From Coenobita brevimanus (Eukaryota; Arthropoda; Malacostraca; Decapoda; Coenobitidae): DNA of 64,000 nucleotides. This document shows, in pieces, positions 31,656 to 44,350 of the stretch. Below the pieces are notes generated by a model. It was not told the origin of the DNA and did not search any database. It was given only the letters and a program-made list of their open reading frames with translations. The translations under genes were made by a program, and so were the position numbers. The DNA is taken from contig CM064663.1 of NCBI GenBank assembly GCA_032717465.1, forward strand, positions 12,908,396 through 12,972,395. The letters are read 5' to 3'. Position 1 is the first letter of the stretch, and every line of letters begins with the position of its first letter.

Positions 31656-33950
31656 TTGGGGGAGTGGACTTTCTGACCACTACTTGTTGGTGGCCAGAAT
31701 GAAGATCCAATTAGGATGGAGAAATAAAAGAAGGGAAGGGCGGGAAGAAGGAATATTTGTAAGGAGAGTGGAAATGTTATAAAAGGATGAGAAAAAGGCA
31801 GATTATAAGAGAGAAGTGGAGGAACGATTGGGCAAATATGAGTAGGAGCAGATGGGGGACGTGGAAGGTGTGTGCAGGATATTTACAGAAGAAATATGTG
31901 CAGCATGTGATGTGGTGTGTGGGATGAAGAGAAGACGGAGGGGTGTGCAAGGAACAGTGTGGTGGAATGAAGAGGTGAGACAGGCTGTGGCACAAAAGAA
32001 GAAAGCATACAATGAATGGATGAGAAATAGGGGTGTGGAAGAAGTTGAGAGGCGGAAGAGAGAGTTATATGTAAAAAGAAAGTGAGAGATGAAAAGATTA
32101 GCAAGAGAGAGTAAGAAGAGAGCGGATGAGGAATTTGGAAGGAACTTTAGTGTTAAGTGGAGGGACTGTAAGAAAATGTTCTGGAAAGAGGTGAAAACAG
32201 TAAGACAGGGTGGAAGTGAAGGTAGCAGGGGAGTGAAAGATAAAAATGGTAGATTACTAGTGGAGAAGGGAGAAAAAGTGAGCAGATGGAGAGAACACTT
32301 TAAGGAATTGTTGAACATAGAGGATGGAAGTTATGCGAGTATAAGTAGCTGCGGAATGGCTGGGAGGAGGGAGGTGAGAAGACAGGAAGAAATCAGTAGG
32401 ATAGAAGTTGTGGAAGCAATGAAGAAAGTTAAATTGGGGAAAGCCCCAGGAATTGATGGAGTGTGTGGTGAAATACTGAAGGATGGGGGAGAGATAGTAG
32501 TAGAATGGATGTGGAAAATGTGCAGCTTGGCTTGGGAGGAAGGTAGAGTCCCGGAGGATTGGAAGTCAGGTATAATTTTCCATTGTACAAAGGAAAAGGG
32601 GAAAAAGAAGTGTGTGGTAATCATAGGTATCTGTCTTCTTAGTATAATAGGAAAAGTGTATGGTAGGATACTTATTGACAGAGTTAGAGAAAGAACAGAG
32701 GAATTAGTTGGAGAAGAACAGGGAGGATTTAGGAAGGGAAGAGGTTGTGTAGATCAGATATTCATTCTTAGATCTTTAGTGGAAAAGTTTCTAGAGAAGG
32801 GAAAGAAGTTGTATGCGGCTTTCATGGATTTGGAGAAAGCATATGACAGGGTGGATAGACAAGGATTGTGGAAAGTATTAAGAATATATGGAGTAGATGG
32901 GAAGTTGTTGAATGCTGTGAAGAGTATGTATAATGGTGCTAAGGCTGCAGCGCGTGTGGATGGTGAACTAAGTGAATTTTTCTCTTTGAAGGTTGAGTTG
33001 AAACAGGGATGTGTCATGTCTCCATGATTGTTCAATCTGTACATGAATGGGGTAATAAAAGAGGTACAAGGTAGGGTAGTGGAAGTTAGAATGACCCTGG
33101 TGAGAGAGGGTAGTGTTTGGAAAATCCCTGTACTGTTGGTTGCAGATGATACTTTGTTGTTGAGTGAAGACGAAGGAGAGCTGCAAGGCTTGGCGGATGA
33201 GTTTGGGAGAGTGTGTAAGAAACGGAATCTAAAGGTGAATGTAGGGAAGAGTAAAGTGATGGTCTTTGAGAGAGGTGAAGTCAGTGAATGTACAGTGAGG
33301 TTGGATGGTGATTAATTGGAAAATGTGAGTACGTTTAAGTACTTGGGTAGTGTGATGAGTAAGGATGGAGGTTTGGAGGGTGAAGTGCTTGAAAAGGTAC
33401 AAGGAAGAAAGGTTGCTGGTTCTTCGAAAGCAGTGATAAGAAACAGGGAAGTGAGCATGGAAGTGAAAAAGTTACTACATGACAGTATTTTGATACCAAC
33501 TCTAACGTACGGAAGTGAAGCTTGGACGTTGTTGGAAGGACACAAGTCAAGAGTGAGAGCAGTGGAAATGAGTTATTTAAGAGGAGCCTGTATAGTCACA
33601 TGAAGAGACAGGCTGACAAATGAGGATATAAAGAAGCGTTGTGGTGTGGATGTGGATGTGATAGGAAGCGTTAGGAGGAATACACTGAGGTGGTTTGGCC
33701 ATGTGGAGAGGATGGAGGGTGAAGGACTGACGAAGAGGATGTGTGTGAGTGAGGTGGAGGGAGGAAGAGGGAGGGAGAGGCCGAGGATGAGATGGAGGGA
33801 TGATGTGGAGAGGTATATGGAAGAGGGGTGTGTGAGTTGGGAGCGGGGCAGTGAAATGACGGGGGAGAGGGCGACGTGGAGGCGATTTGTTTGTGGCCAC
33901 CCCGAACGGGATTGAGGCGTCTGGCAATAGATAGATAGATAGATAGAATT
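31656..33950 (+). pseudogene. LINE-A2 with nearly complete RT domain
   Basis: Starts at the endonuclease Ser-Asp-His codons and runs to the 3' tail. Consecutive frames 32089-33027, 33028-33315, 33316-33603 and 33646-33915 are almost collinear, broken mainly by nonsense codons: TGA at 33025 (a Trp in related copies), TAA at 33313 and TGA at 33601. Motifs include 'GKAPGIDGVCGE', 'FMDLEKAYDRVD', 'ELKQGCVMSP', 'VADDTLLLSEDE' (Val-Ala-Asp-Asp), 'YGSEAWTLLEG' and 'LRWFGHVERMEG'. It ends in 'ggattgaggcgtctggcaat' then (AGAT)n. Few lesions suggest a fairly young copy. Confidence 0.8.
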
Positions 33951-34009
33951 TTTTGCGATTATTGTGCCAATTTTGATGCGATTTGAATGTGTATTTTCTG
34001 CTGCCCAAA

Positions 34010-34010
<1 letters not shown>

Positions 34011-34099
<89 letters not shown>

Positions 34100-34106
34100 A
34101 CACACG
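34011..34106. repeat. (CA)n microsatellite
   Basis: About 90 bases of CA following the LINE-A2 tail and ~50 unassigned bases. Confidence 0.95.
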
Positions 34107-34109
34107 GCT

Positions 34110-35727
34110 AGTGCTATAGTATATTAGAAGGGAGAGAAAGTGAGCAGATGGAGGGAACAGTTTAAGGAATTGTTGAACATAGAGAATGAAAAGTAATGCA
34201 AGTATAAGTGGCTGGGGAATGGCTGGGAGAAGGAGGGATGCGAGAAGAGAGGAAGAAATCAGTAGAATGGTAAGTTGCGGAGAAAAATGAAGAAAGTTTA
34301 AATGGGGAAAGCCCCAGGAATTGATGGAGTGTGTGGTGAAATGCTGAAGCATGGGGGAGAGATAGAAGTAGAATGGTTGTGGAAGATGTGCAGATTGGAC
34401 TGGGAGGAAGGTAGAGTCCGGGAGGATTGGAAGTCAGGTATAATTATTCTCTTGTACAAAGGAAAAGGGGAAAAAGAAGTGTGTGGTAGTCATAGGGGCA
34501 TTTGTCTTTTTAGTGTAATACTTATTCATAGAGTTAGGGAAATAACAGAGGAATTAGTTGGAGAAGAACAGGGAGGTTTCAGGAAAGGGAGAGGTTGTGT
34601 AGATCAGATATTCATTCTTAGATCTTTAATGGAAAAGTTTCTAAAGATGGAAAATTGTGGAAAGTATTAAGAATGTATAGAGTAGATGGTAAGTTGTTGA
34701 AGGCCATGAAGAGTATGCATGAGGGTGCTAAGGCTGCAGTGCGTGTGGATAGTGAATTGAGTGAATTTTTCTATTTAAATGTTGGATTGAAACAAGGATG
34801 TGTCATGTCTCCATGACTGTTTAATCTGTATATCGATGGAGTGATAAAAGAGATACAAGGTAGGGCAGTCGATATTGGAGCGGCCCTTGTGAGAGAGGGC
34901 AGTGTTTGGAAACTACCTGTACTGATGTTTGCAGATGATACAGTGATGTTAAGAGAAGACGAAGACCAGTTGCAAGGTTTGGTGAATGAGTCTGGGAGTG
35001 TGTGTAAGAAATGGAATCTAAAGGAGAATGTAGGGAAGAGTAAAGTTAGGTCTTCCAGAGAGGTGAAGTCAGTGAATTTGCAGTGAGGTTGGATGAGGAG
35101 AAAAAGGAAAATGTGAGTACATTTAAGTACTTGGCTAGGGTGATGTGTAAGGATGTAAGTTTGGAGGGTGAAGTGCTTGAAAGGGTGCAACAGGGAAGAA
35201 AGGTTGCTGGTTCCTTGAAAGCAGTGATAAGAAACAGGGAAGTGCACATGGAAGTGAAAAAGCTACTACGTGAAAGTATTGTGATACCAACTCAAACGAA
35301 TAGAAGTGAAGCTTGGACCTTACTGGAGGGACAGAAGTCAAGAGTGAAAGCTGTGGAAATGAGTTATTTGAGAGGAGCGTGTGGAGTCACATGGAGAGAC
35401 AGACTGGCAAATAAGGAAGTGAAGGAGTGCTGTGGTGTGGATGTGGATGTGATAGGAAACGTTAGGAGGAACACACTGAAGTGGTTTGCCATGTGAAGAG
35501 GATGGAGAGCGAGAAACTGACAAGGAGAGTGTATGTGAGTGAGGTAGAGGGGGGGAGTTGGAGGAGGAGGCCGAGGATGAGATGGAGGGATGAAGTGCAG
35601 AGGTATTGTATATGAGAAAGGGGAATGTGAACTGGGAATAGGACAGTGAAATGGCGGGGGACAGGGCGACATCGAGGCGATTTGTTTGGGGCCACCCCTT
35701 AAGGGATTAAGGCGTCTGGCGATATAC
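34110..35727 (+). pseudogene. LINE-A2 copy, 5'-truncated, RT with internal deletion
   Basis: Begins before the RT domain ('GKAPGIDGVCGE', 34302-34670). An internal deletion near 34655 removes the 'FMDLEKAYDRVD' motif with its catalytic Asp. TGA at 34814 sits in the same Trp codon as the stop at 33025 in the previous copy. The catalytic 'FADDTVMLREDE' is kept at about 34929-34964. The C-terminal domain spans 35083-35496. It ends in 'gggattaaggcgtctggcga' and runs into a CA/TA microsatellite. Confidence 0.75.
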
Positions 35728-35730
35728 TGT

Positions 35731-35809
<79 letters not shown>
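35728..35809. repeat. (CA)n(TA)n microsatellite
   Basis: About 32 bases of CA and 47 bases of TA, between the LINE-A2 tail and the inverted tRNA-SINE tail. Confidence 0.95.
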
Positions 35810-35810
<1 letters not shown>

Positions 35811-36210
35811 TCTCATCTCATCTCATTAGCCGTTTGAGTGTCCACTGCAGGACCGGTCTATCCCTACCGAAGTGGGGACGATACAGCCAATGTATCTCTA
35901 CCAAGTGGCTTAGGTTGTCTACTAGAGATTGTATGTAGGGTGAGAAGTGCTTGTAAGTGTAATTGTTGTGTTGGAGTGGCTTTGGATGTGTGTGTAGTCT
36001 GTGAACCAAGTGTAATCGGCCCATGCAAGCTGACTGGGTGCAAGCATACTTTATAGTATGCGACACTGGTTCAACCACAGCACCACTTGTGTCCGCCAAC
36101 GCAGTACGTGGCCAGAAGAACGCTCCCAAAGTTTTTACCTTGGCGGGGCGCGAACTCTCGTTCATCAATGTACGAAAACTCCCACTTTACCACTGTACCA
36201 CAGAGGCTTA
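35810..36210 (-). repeat. tRNA-headed SINE, minus strand
   Basis: The reverse complement matches 41439-41820 along its length. The head at 36150-36210 (minus) has 'gcctctgtggtacagtggta' of a tRNA D-arm, and the body shares 'ttgaaccagtgtcgcat' and 'gattacacttggttcaca'. The tail reads 'gcagtggacactcaaacgg' then a (GAGAT)n run. Its T-arm is more decayed than in the plus copy, so it is probably older. The tail resembles the 3' end of LINE-C ('gcagtggactagttatgg'). Confidence 0.8.
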
Positions 36211-36212
36211 TA

Positions 36213-36274
<62 letters not shown>

Positions 36275-36457
36275 TAGATGTATATAGATAGATAGATACA
36301 TACATACATATATAGATATAGATATAGATAGATAGATACATACATACATACATACATATATAGATATAGATATAGATAGATAGATAGATAGATACAGATA
36401 TAGATATAGATATATATATAGATAGATAGATAGACAGATATAGATATTGATATATAT

Positions 36458-36506
<49 letters not shown>

Positions 36507-36565
36507 TATAGATAGATAGATAGATAGATAGATATTTATTTATTTCTTTATTTATATATATATTC
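36211..36565. repeat. Compound TA/GATA/GA microsatellite
   Basis: A patchwork of TA, (GATA)n, (CATA)n, (GA)n at about 36461-36504 and (TTTA)n. It lies between the head of the inverted SINE and the tail of the inverted LINE-B3. Confidence 0.95.
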
Positions 36566-38985
36566 GAGGAAGAAGGAACCAAATGCTAGGAGCCCGGAAA
36601 ATAGTTCCTTCCAAGAAAAAGAACTAAAATAAAAATAGAGCCAAATTCAAGATCCGTTCATGTCGAGATACATGGACAGACTGCGTTTGAAAGACTGGAG
36701 ATCACAGGAAGAAGGAAATACAGACAGAGGGAGACAGTTCCAGAGTTGACCTGTTGCATAAATGAAAGACTTGGAGTGACGGTTAACTCTTGCATTAGAG
36801 AGCTGGAATGAAAAGAGATGAGAGTTTGTTGCTAGACGGGTGTTACCCACCCGTCAGAGGTGGAGGGATGGAAACAGACAGATCAGAGGAGCAGTGACCA
36901 TGGAAGTAGGAATAGAAATGAGATAAAGACGCAACAGTGAGGTGAAGAGACATAGGTTGAAGGGAGCCAGTAAGAAGTGGAGAGTTAATGAGGCTAAAAG
37001 CCCTTGACTCCACCCTATTAAGAAGAGCTGTATCTGAGGAGTCTCCCCGCACATGAGAGTTATACTCTGCACACAGGGAAATAAAACCTGTGTATAAAGT
37101 CAACAACTGTGCAGGAGTAAAGAAGGTACAGTGTCGGCGTAGCACACCTAATCTTTTCTACGCAGATTTTACAAGTTATTTAATATGATCTTTCCAAGAT
37201 ATATCCCGAGTGAATGAAACCCCCAGCATGTTCAAGGATAATGCAGGACTGAGCTGGATATTATTAAACATTAGTGGGTACTCCCATGGGAATTTTGATG
37301 GGTTAATAGGTTTGAAAACTGAGTCTTTAATGCATTACAAACAAAACGATTATTTTTACCCAAGTTAGAGATACGAGCCAAGTCAGACATATGGTGTGCC
37401 ATGGCCTCATCCCGTGTTTGCTGAAGTAACTGCTGCGATGGACGTTGCAGGAACCAAATGGAAAGATGAAGGGTGGAATCATCAGCATACGAGTGGATAG
37501 GGTTAGATGTACAGCTTAGAATATCACTGATGAATAAAAGGAAGAGAGTTGGTGATAGGACAGAGCCCTGAGGAACACCACTGGTGATAGGTCTGGGAGA
37601 AGAACGATGGCCGTCTACGACAGGGTTTTAGAATGACCAGGAAGGAAGCTACAGATGAAGGCACAGACAGAAGGATAGAAACCGTAAGAGCGCAGTTTGG
37701 AAATAAAAGATTTATGCCAGATGCAATTGAAAGCCTTGGAGATGTCAAGTGCAATGAAAAAGCTTTTGCCAAAGGCCCGAAAGGAGGATGACCAAGAGTC
37801 TGAAAGGTAGGTGAGAAGATCGCCAGTGGAGCATCCCTGACGGAACACATACTGACGATCAGAAAGAAGGTTGTGATTGGAAAGATGCTTTAAATTTTTT
37901 CTGTTAGGAATAGACTCGAAAACTTTTGAGACACAGGGTGTTAATGCAATTGGACGATAGTTAGAGGGTCGGGAACGGTCACCCTTCTTTGGGACTGGCT
38001 GAATGACAGCAAACTTCCAGCAAGAAGGAAAGGAACAAATTGAAAGACAAAGGCGAAAGTGTTTACCTAGGCAGAATGTAAGCACAGAAGCACAGTGGTT
38101 GAGGACAACAGGAGGGACTCCATCAGGCCCATATGCCTTGTGATGGCAGAGAATACGCCAGCTTGAGAAATTTTAATGTCAGCCATGTTGAAGTCAGAGG
38201 GGGGAAGTGATGGAGGAACAGCACCGGAATTGTCTACTGTAAGGTGGAATTGGAGGAGAAAGTCTGAGTGAAGAGATCTCCTTTATCAATAGAAGAAATA
38301 GCTACAGAGCCATTAGAGTAGAAAAGAGGAAGGAAGGATGATGAGGCAAAGTTGTTAGAAAGGTTTTTGGGAAGGTACCAGAAGGATCGGGAAGAATTCG
38401 AGATGGAGAGTTGAGAGCATTTAGTATGGATTAAATTATTTTTAGCAGAGTGAAGAACAGACTTAGCATGATTCCGGGCAGAAACGTAAAAAACTTGTGA
38501 TTTAGGGGTGGACTGGCCCTAGTACCTTTTATAGACCCTCTCCTTGGTGCGGACGACATTAGAACAAGCGTGATTAAACCAAGGCTTTCTTGCACTAGTC
38601 AAAGGATTTGAGAAAGGAATGTATGCTTCCATGCCCGAGAGAATAACCGGGAGAAGGTCGGATGGTGATGGCATTTGTGTTTCCCCCCCCTCTGGGGACC
38701 CTGAGGCATAGTTTAAGTGCGCCATTTTCCTTTTTTTAATTTTGAAAAGGAAGTGTAGTGTGTACAGTGCATGTAGTTTGGTGTTGACAGTTAGAGAAAC
38801 TTGTATTGGAGAGCGTGCTGGCATTCTCTATGTGTTACTGAAACACTGAAAAAAGTTCAGCAAAGAGGAATGGTCAGGAACTAGTCCCAAGAGCTGATGA
38901 AATGGGAGCTCCAGCTCTCCTTGTCATCAGCTTTCCACCCACCTTGGAAGTACTGCCCTGCTTGACTGGTGCTAAAGTCTACTCC
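36566..38985 (-). pseudogene. LINE-B3 on the minus strand, endonuclease deleted
   Basis: Both ends are present: the 3' tail at 36566-36660 and the 5' leader at 38800-38985. The copy is only 2.4 kb against 3.3 kb for LINE-B1. A deletion near 38645-38655 joins the N-terminal ~50 residues directly to '[13 protein letters not shown]', removing essentially the whole APE endonuclease. The junction lies at a short 'cgg' shared by both edges. RT pieces are open at 37615-38085 ('[13 protein letters not shown]') and 36647-37145, with further frameshifts. Confidence 0.8.
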
Positions 38986-38993
38986 TATGATAT

Positions 38994-39050
<57 letters not shown>
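38994..39050. repeat. (TA)n microsatellite
   Basis: About 55 bases of TA between the 5' end of LINE-B3 and the left end of the Tc1 element. Confidence 0.95.
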
Positions 39051-41134
<2,084 letters not shown>

Positions 41135-41345
41135 CAGCGTGATCAGGAACATCTTTAATAAACTTGTAAAGGTTTGACAACTCATTTCTCATTTTCAAAC
41201 TTAGATATCATAATCATGTTTTGTTTGTATTTTTGTCATAGACATGGTGTTTACTTTGGTTTTTATTGTATTTTCCCTAGCTTTGAAAATGAGAAATGAG
41301 TTGGCGAAACGTCACCAATATATAAAGAGGTCCATGGTCATGTAG
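41135..41345. repeat. Inverted repeat resembling Penelope-like terminal sequences
   Basis: Arms at about 41135-41203 and 41278-41345 are inverted copies. The core 'caactcatttctcatttt' at 41181-41198 is exactly complementary to 'aaaatgagaaatgagttg' near 41287-41304. The right arm continues 'gcgaaacgtcacc', and GAAACG after a short stem is typical of the hammerhead-like motif in Penelope-like terminal repeats. The spacer is about 75 bases. No RT is attached. Confidence 0.45.
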
Positions 41346-41358
41346 GTGTTTATCTGTG

Positions 41359-41382
41359 TCTATCTATCTATCTATCTATCTA

Positions 41383-41437
<55 letters not shown>
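41359..41437. repeat. (TCTA)n(TA)n microsatellite
   Basis: A short run of TCTA followed by about 55 bases of TA, directly at the head of the tRNA-SINE. Confidence 0.95.
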
Positions 41438-41438
<1 letters not shown>

Positions 41439-41439
<1 letters not shown>

Positions 41440-41818
41440 CCTCTGTGGTACAGTGGTAGAGTGTGCGTTTCGCACGCTGGAGAGCGCGGGTTCGCCTCCC
41501 ACCAGACTTGTAAAAAAAAAAAAAACTTTGGGAAGCGTTCACCAAGCCACTTGCTACTTTGGCCGACACAAGGGGTGCTGTGGTTGAACCAGTGTCGCAT
41601 ATTAGTATGCTTGCACCCAATCAGGTTAAGGCGGGCCGATTACACTTGGTTCACATACTACACACACATCCAAAGCCACTACAATCACACTCACAAGCAC
41701 TTCTCACCCTACATACAGTCTCTACAAGACAGCCTAAGCCACTGGGTAGAGATACATTGGCTGTATCGTCCCTGCTTCGGTATGGATAGGCCGGTCATGC
41801 AGTGGACCTCAACGGCTG

Positions 41819-41820
<2 letters not shown>
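41439..41820 (+). repeat. tRNA-headed SINE, plus strand
   Basis: Head (41439-41505): 'gcctctgtggtacagtggta' resembles a tRNA D-arm with the pol III A box, then a hairpin 'gtgcgtttcgcac' in the anticodon position, then 'gcgggttcgcctcccacc', the T-arm with a B box. The tRNA isotype is unclear. A short poly-A at 41512-41525 and a ~290 bp body shared with 35810-36210 follow. The tail 'gcagtggacctcaacggctg' resembles the LINE-C 3' end. It is transcribed by pol III if active, and mobilised by LINE machinery (family knowledge). Confidence 0.85.
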
Positions 41821-41862
<42 letters not shown>

Positions 41863-41925
41863 GTGTGTGTGTGTATCTATCGATATAAAATTTATATACA
41901 TGTATGTATGTATGTATATTTATTT

Positions 41926-41973
<48 letters not shown>
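41821..41973. repeat. (TA)n, (GT)n and (GA)n microsatellites
   Basis: TA repeats to about 41861, a short (GT)n, then GA repeats at about 41931-41972. Confidence 0.95.
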
Positions 41974-41976
<3 letters not shown>

Positions 41977-42329
41977 TTATTTCATTACAGATTCTAGGGA
42001 TCGTCTGTGGGAATCGGTACCGATGGTTGGTTCAGTGTTGGAAACTTGGCTACAAGGCAGTTGTTTTCCAATGCTGCTCACGGACAACTTAGTAGCAAAC
42101 AGCACCATAATAAAGGTAATACAAAAGATTAAGTTAAAGGATGTTAAATAAGGCTCCAGTACTGGATGAGATCCATACTTTGATATCTCAGTTCATTTCC
42201 AATCCGATGGTCTCACAGCTAGAACCGAATTTTAACACTGAAAGTTTCATTTACTACTCAATAATACATATATATTTTTTTCTTTTGTCAAAGAGATTAC
42301 TGTACTGTAATAAATACCTTGATAATTAG
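41974..42329. other. Unassigned DNA
   Basis: About 355 bases without a recognised gene or repeat. Confidence 0.5.
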
Positions 42330-42768
42330 GAAGGAGGTAAAGAGAGACAAAGTGATAAAGACGAAAGTAGGGAAGTGGAAGATAAAAATGACTGATTGCT
42401 AGTGGTGAAGGGAGAAAAATTGAACAGACTGAGACAACACTTTAAGGAATTGTTAAACATAGGGAATGAAACTGGTCTGAGTATAGGTGGCCGGGGAGTA
42501 GCTGAGACGAGGAGGGAGGTAAGGGACGAAGTGATTAATAGGTTGGAAATGGTGGAAGCAATGAAGAAAGTCAAAATGGGGAAACCCCAGGAATTGATGA
42601 AGTGTGTGGTGAAATGCTAAAGCATGGGGGAGAGATATTAGTGAAGTGGATATGGAAGATGTGCAGATTGGCGTGGTAGGAAGGCACAGTCCCAGAGAAT
42701 TGGAAGTCAGCAATAATTATTCCCCTGTATAAAGGAAAATGGGAAAAAGAAGTGTGTGGTAATCATAG
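42330..42768 (+). pseudogene. LINE-A2 middle fragment
   Basis: Matches LINE-A2 from the end of the linker to just inside the RT domain ('LRQHFKELLNI', then a frame-shifted 'GKPQELMKCVVKC' where others have 'GKAPGIDGVCGE'). It stops at 'gtgtgtggtaatcatag' (42752-42768), where 5S-rRNA sequence begins abruptly. Frameshifts make it dead. Confidence 0.7.
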
Positions 42769-42958
42769 TGGCGAAGTTAAGCAACGTTGGGTCTGGTTAG
42801 TACTTGGATGGGTGACCGCCTGGGAACACCAGATGCTGTTGGCATCCCTACGTCAAGTGGGGTTGGTGGAGGATTAGTGCCCCTCCCTGTAAAACAATTA
42901 ACTCTAAGCCATTGGCCACCCCATTTGGGATACATGGCGTCTGGCAATGGATGGATGG
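42769..42958 (+). repeat. 5S-rRNA-headed chimeric SINE
   Basis: Three blocks. 42769-42843 is the 3' two-thirds of a 5S rRNA gene: 'gaagttaagcaacgttgg', 'gtctggttagtacttggatg', 'ggtgaccgcctgggaacacc'. This includes the region equivalent to the internal pol III promoter (A box, intermediate element, C box). 42844-42912 resembles the LINE-A2 leader ('ggattagtgcccctccctg', against 'gggttagtgcccctccctgg' at 30011-30030). 42914-42950 is the LINE-A2 3' tail ('tggccacccca', 'atggcgtctggcaatgg'). It ends in (GGAT)n and TA. This is the build of a SINE3-type element using LINE-A2 for retrotransposition. Confidence 0.75.
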
Positions 42959-43001
<43 letters not shown>

Positions 43002-43019
43002 ATATATATATATATATAT
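42959..43019. repeat. (TA)n microsatellite
   Basis: About 57 bases of TA between the 5S-SINE and the tail of the minus-strand LINE-D. Confidence 0.95.
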
Positions 43020-44350
43020 TGAATAACAAAACAGATGAAGGAAAAACAGATAAGTAAAAAAAAATAATAATCCATACACCAGATTACTGGTGTCCTCCAT
43101 TCATAAAATATCTGTAACAGTTAGACATGAACTGCTGTTGGTTGAAGTTTGGAGGGAAACAACTCTGGGGAAGCGAGTTCCAGAGAAATGCAGTTCGGAG
43201 AATGAAAGAATTCTGATAAGCAGAAGTTCTGCAATATGGCTGAGTGACGTTCCAGTCATGAGCGCTGCCAGATGACATTGTAGCACGAGGGAAGGCATGG
43301 AGAGGTGGCACAATGGACGCAACTTCGTCTGAGCACCTGCCAGAAAAACACCTGTAAAATATTGCAAGGGAGGCAACACTCTTTCTTACTTGTAGGGAAG
43401 GCAGCCTATCCATAATAGCAGGGTCATTAACAATTCCAGCAGCTCTGTTGTGAATTTTGTCTAGTTGCTTTAATGCAACCTCTCCACATCCACTCTACAA
43501 GGGTGAGCAATATTCAAGCTGAGAGCACACATGACTCTTACAAATTATAGCTAACTGCTCATCAGTGAAGAAGATACAGACTCTGAACAATAATCCAAGT
43601 TTCTTTGAGACGGTTTTGGCAAGTGATCTGACATGAGAGGTCCAGCTCAGGGCATTGTTAAGCGAGACACCAAGAACTTCAGTATTTTTGGAGATGAGAA
43701 TATTATTAGCACTGAAGGTAATATACGAATCTGGCAATATCTGTTCATCAGTAAATTGTATATATTTAGTTTTACTAGCATTAAATGAGACAAGATTGAT
43801 TTGTTCCCATTCATTGATCGCAGATAAGTCTTGATTTATGGAGATGGCTGTACTGAGTTGAGAGTTATAGTAGATTTCGTAAATGGGTGTCCGAGTGTGA
43901 ATGAAGTATTAAGTGTTGAGTCATCTGCATATGAATGGATCGGATTGTGGGTGACAGACAAGAGATCGTTAATATGAACCAGGAACAGGGTTGGTGTCAG
44001 AACTGATCCCTGTGGCACGTCGAAGTTAACTGAGTGGAAATTGGATTATACATCACCTACTTTTACTATTATTATTCTGTCGCTGAGATATGAGGAAAGC
44101 AGAGGAACAAAAGATATTAGTTCATAGCAAGGGAGTTTGGACAACAGGGAACGGTGCCATATTCTGTCAAAAGCTTTAGAAATATCAAGGGCTACTGCGT
44201 GAGTTTCTCCATGTATGTCGATTGACTGATGAATGGTACGAGTCAAGAGATTGAGTACATCAATGGTGGATCTTTCGTGGCGAAAACCATATTGTCTATC
44301 ACTAATTGAGTTGCTGGATCCAAGATGTTTAACTATGTGCTTATTAATTA
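43020..44350 (-). pseudogene. LINE-D reverse transcriptase, 3' half
   Basis: A Jockey/CR1-like LINE related to LINE-B but distinct. On the minus strand it reads 'RQYGFRHERSTIDVLN', '[16 protein letters not shown]' (44046-44246), 'VPQGSVLTPTLFLVHINDL' and 'SYADDSTL' (43836-44018), then 'LEYCSPLW' and a C-terminal region ending 'YRYFMNGGHQ' (43084-43413). An in-frame stop near 44044 and shifts elsewhere inactivate it. LINE-B4 begins at 44351 and splits this RT; the 5' half resumes at 47071. Confidence 0.8.

Noticed and set aside
41439..41505. Functional tRNA gene
   Set aside because: No matching acceptor strand, and the block is joined to a body repeated at 35810-36210; it is a SINE head.
42769..42843. 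Functional 5S rRNA gene
   Set aside because: The first ~45 bases of 5S are missing and the rest is joined to LINE-derived sequence; it is a SINE head.
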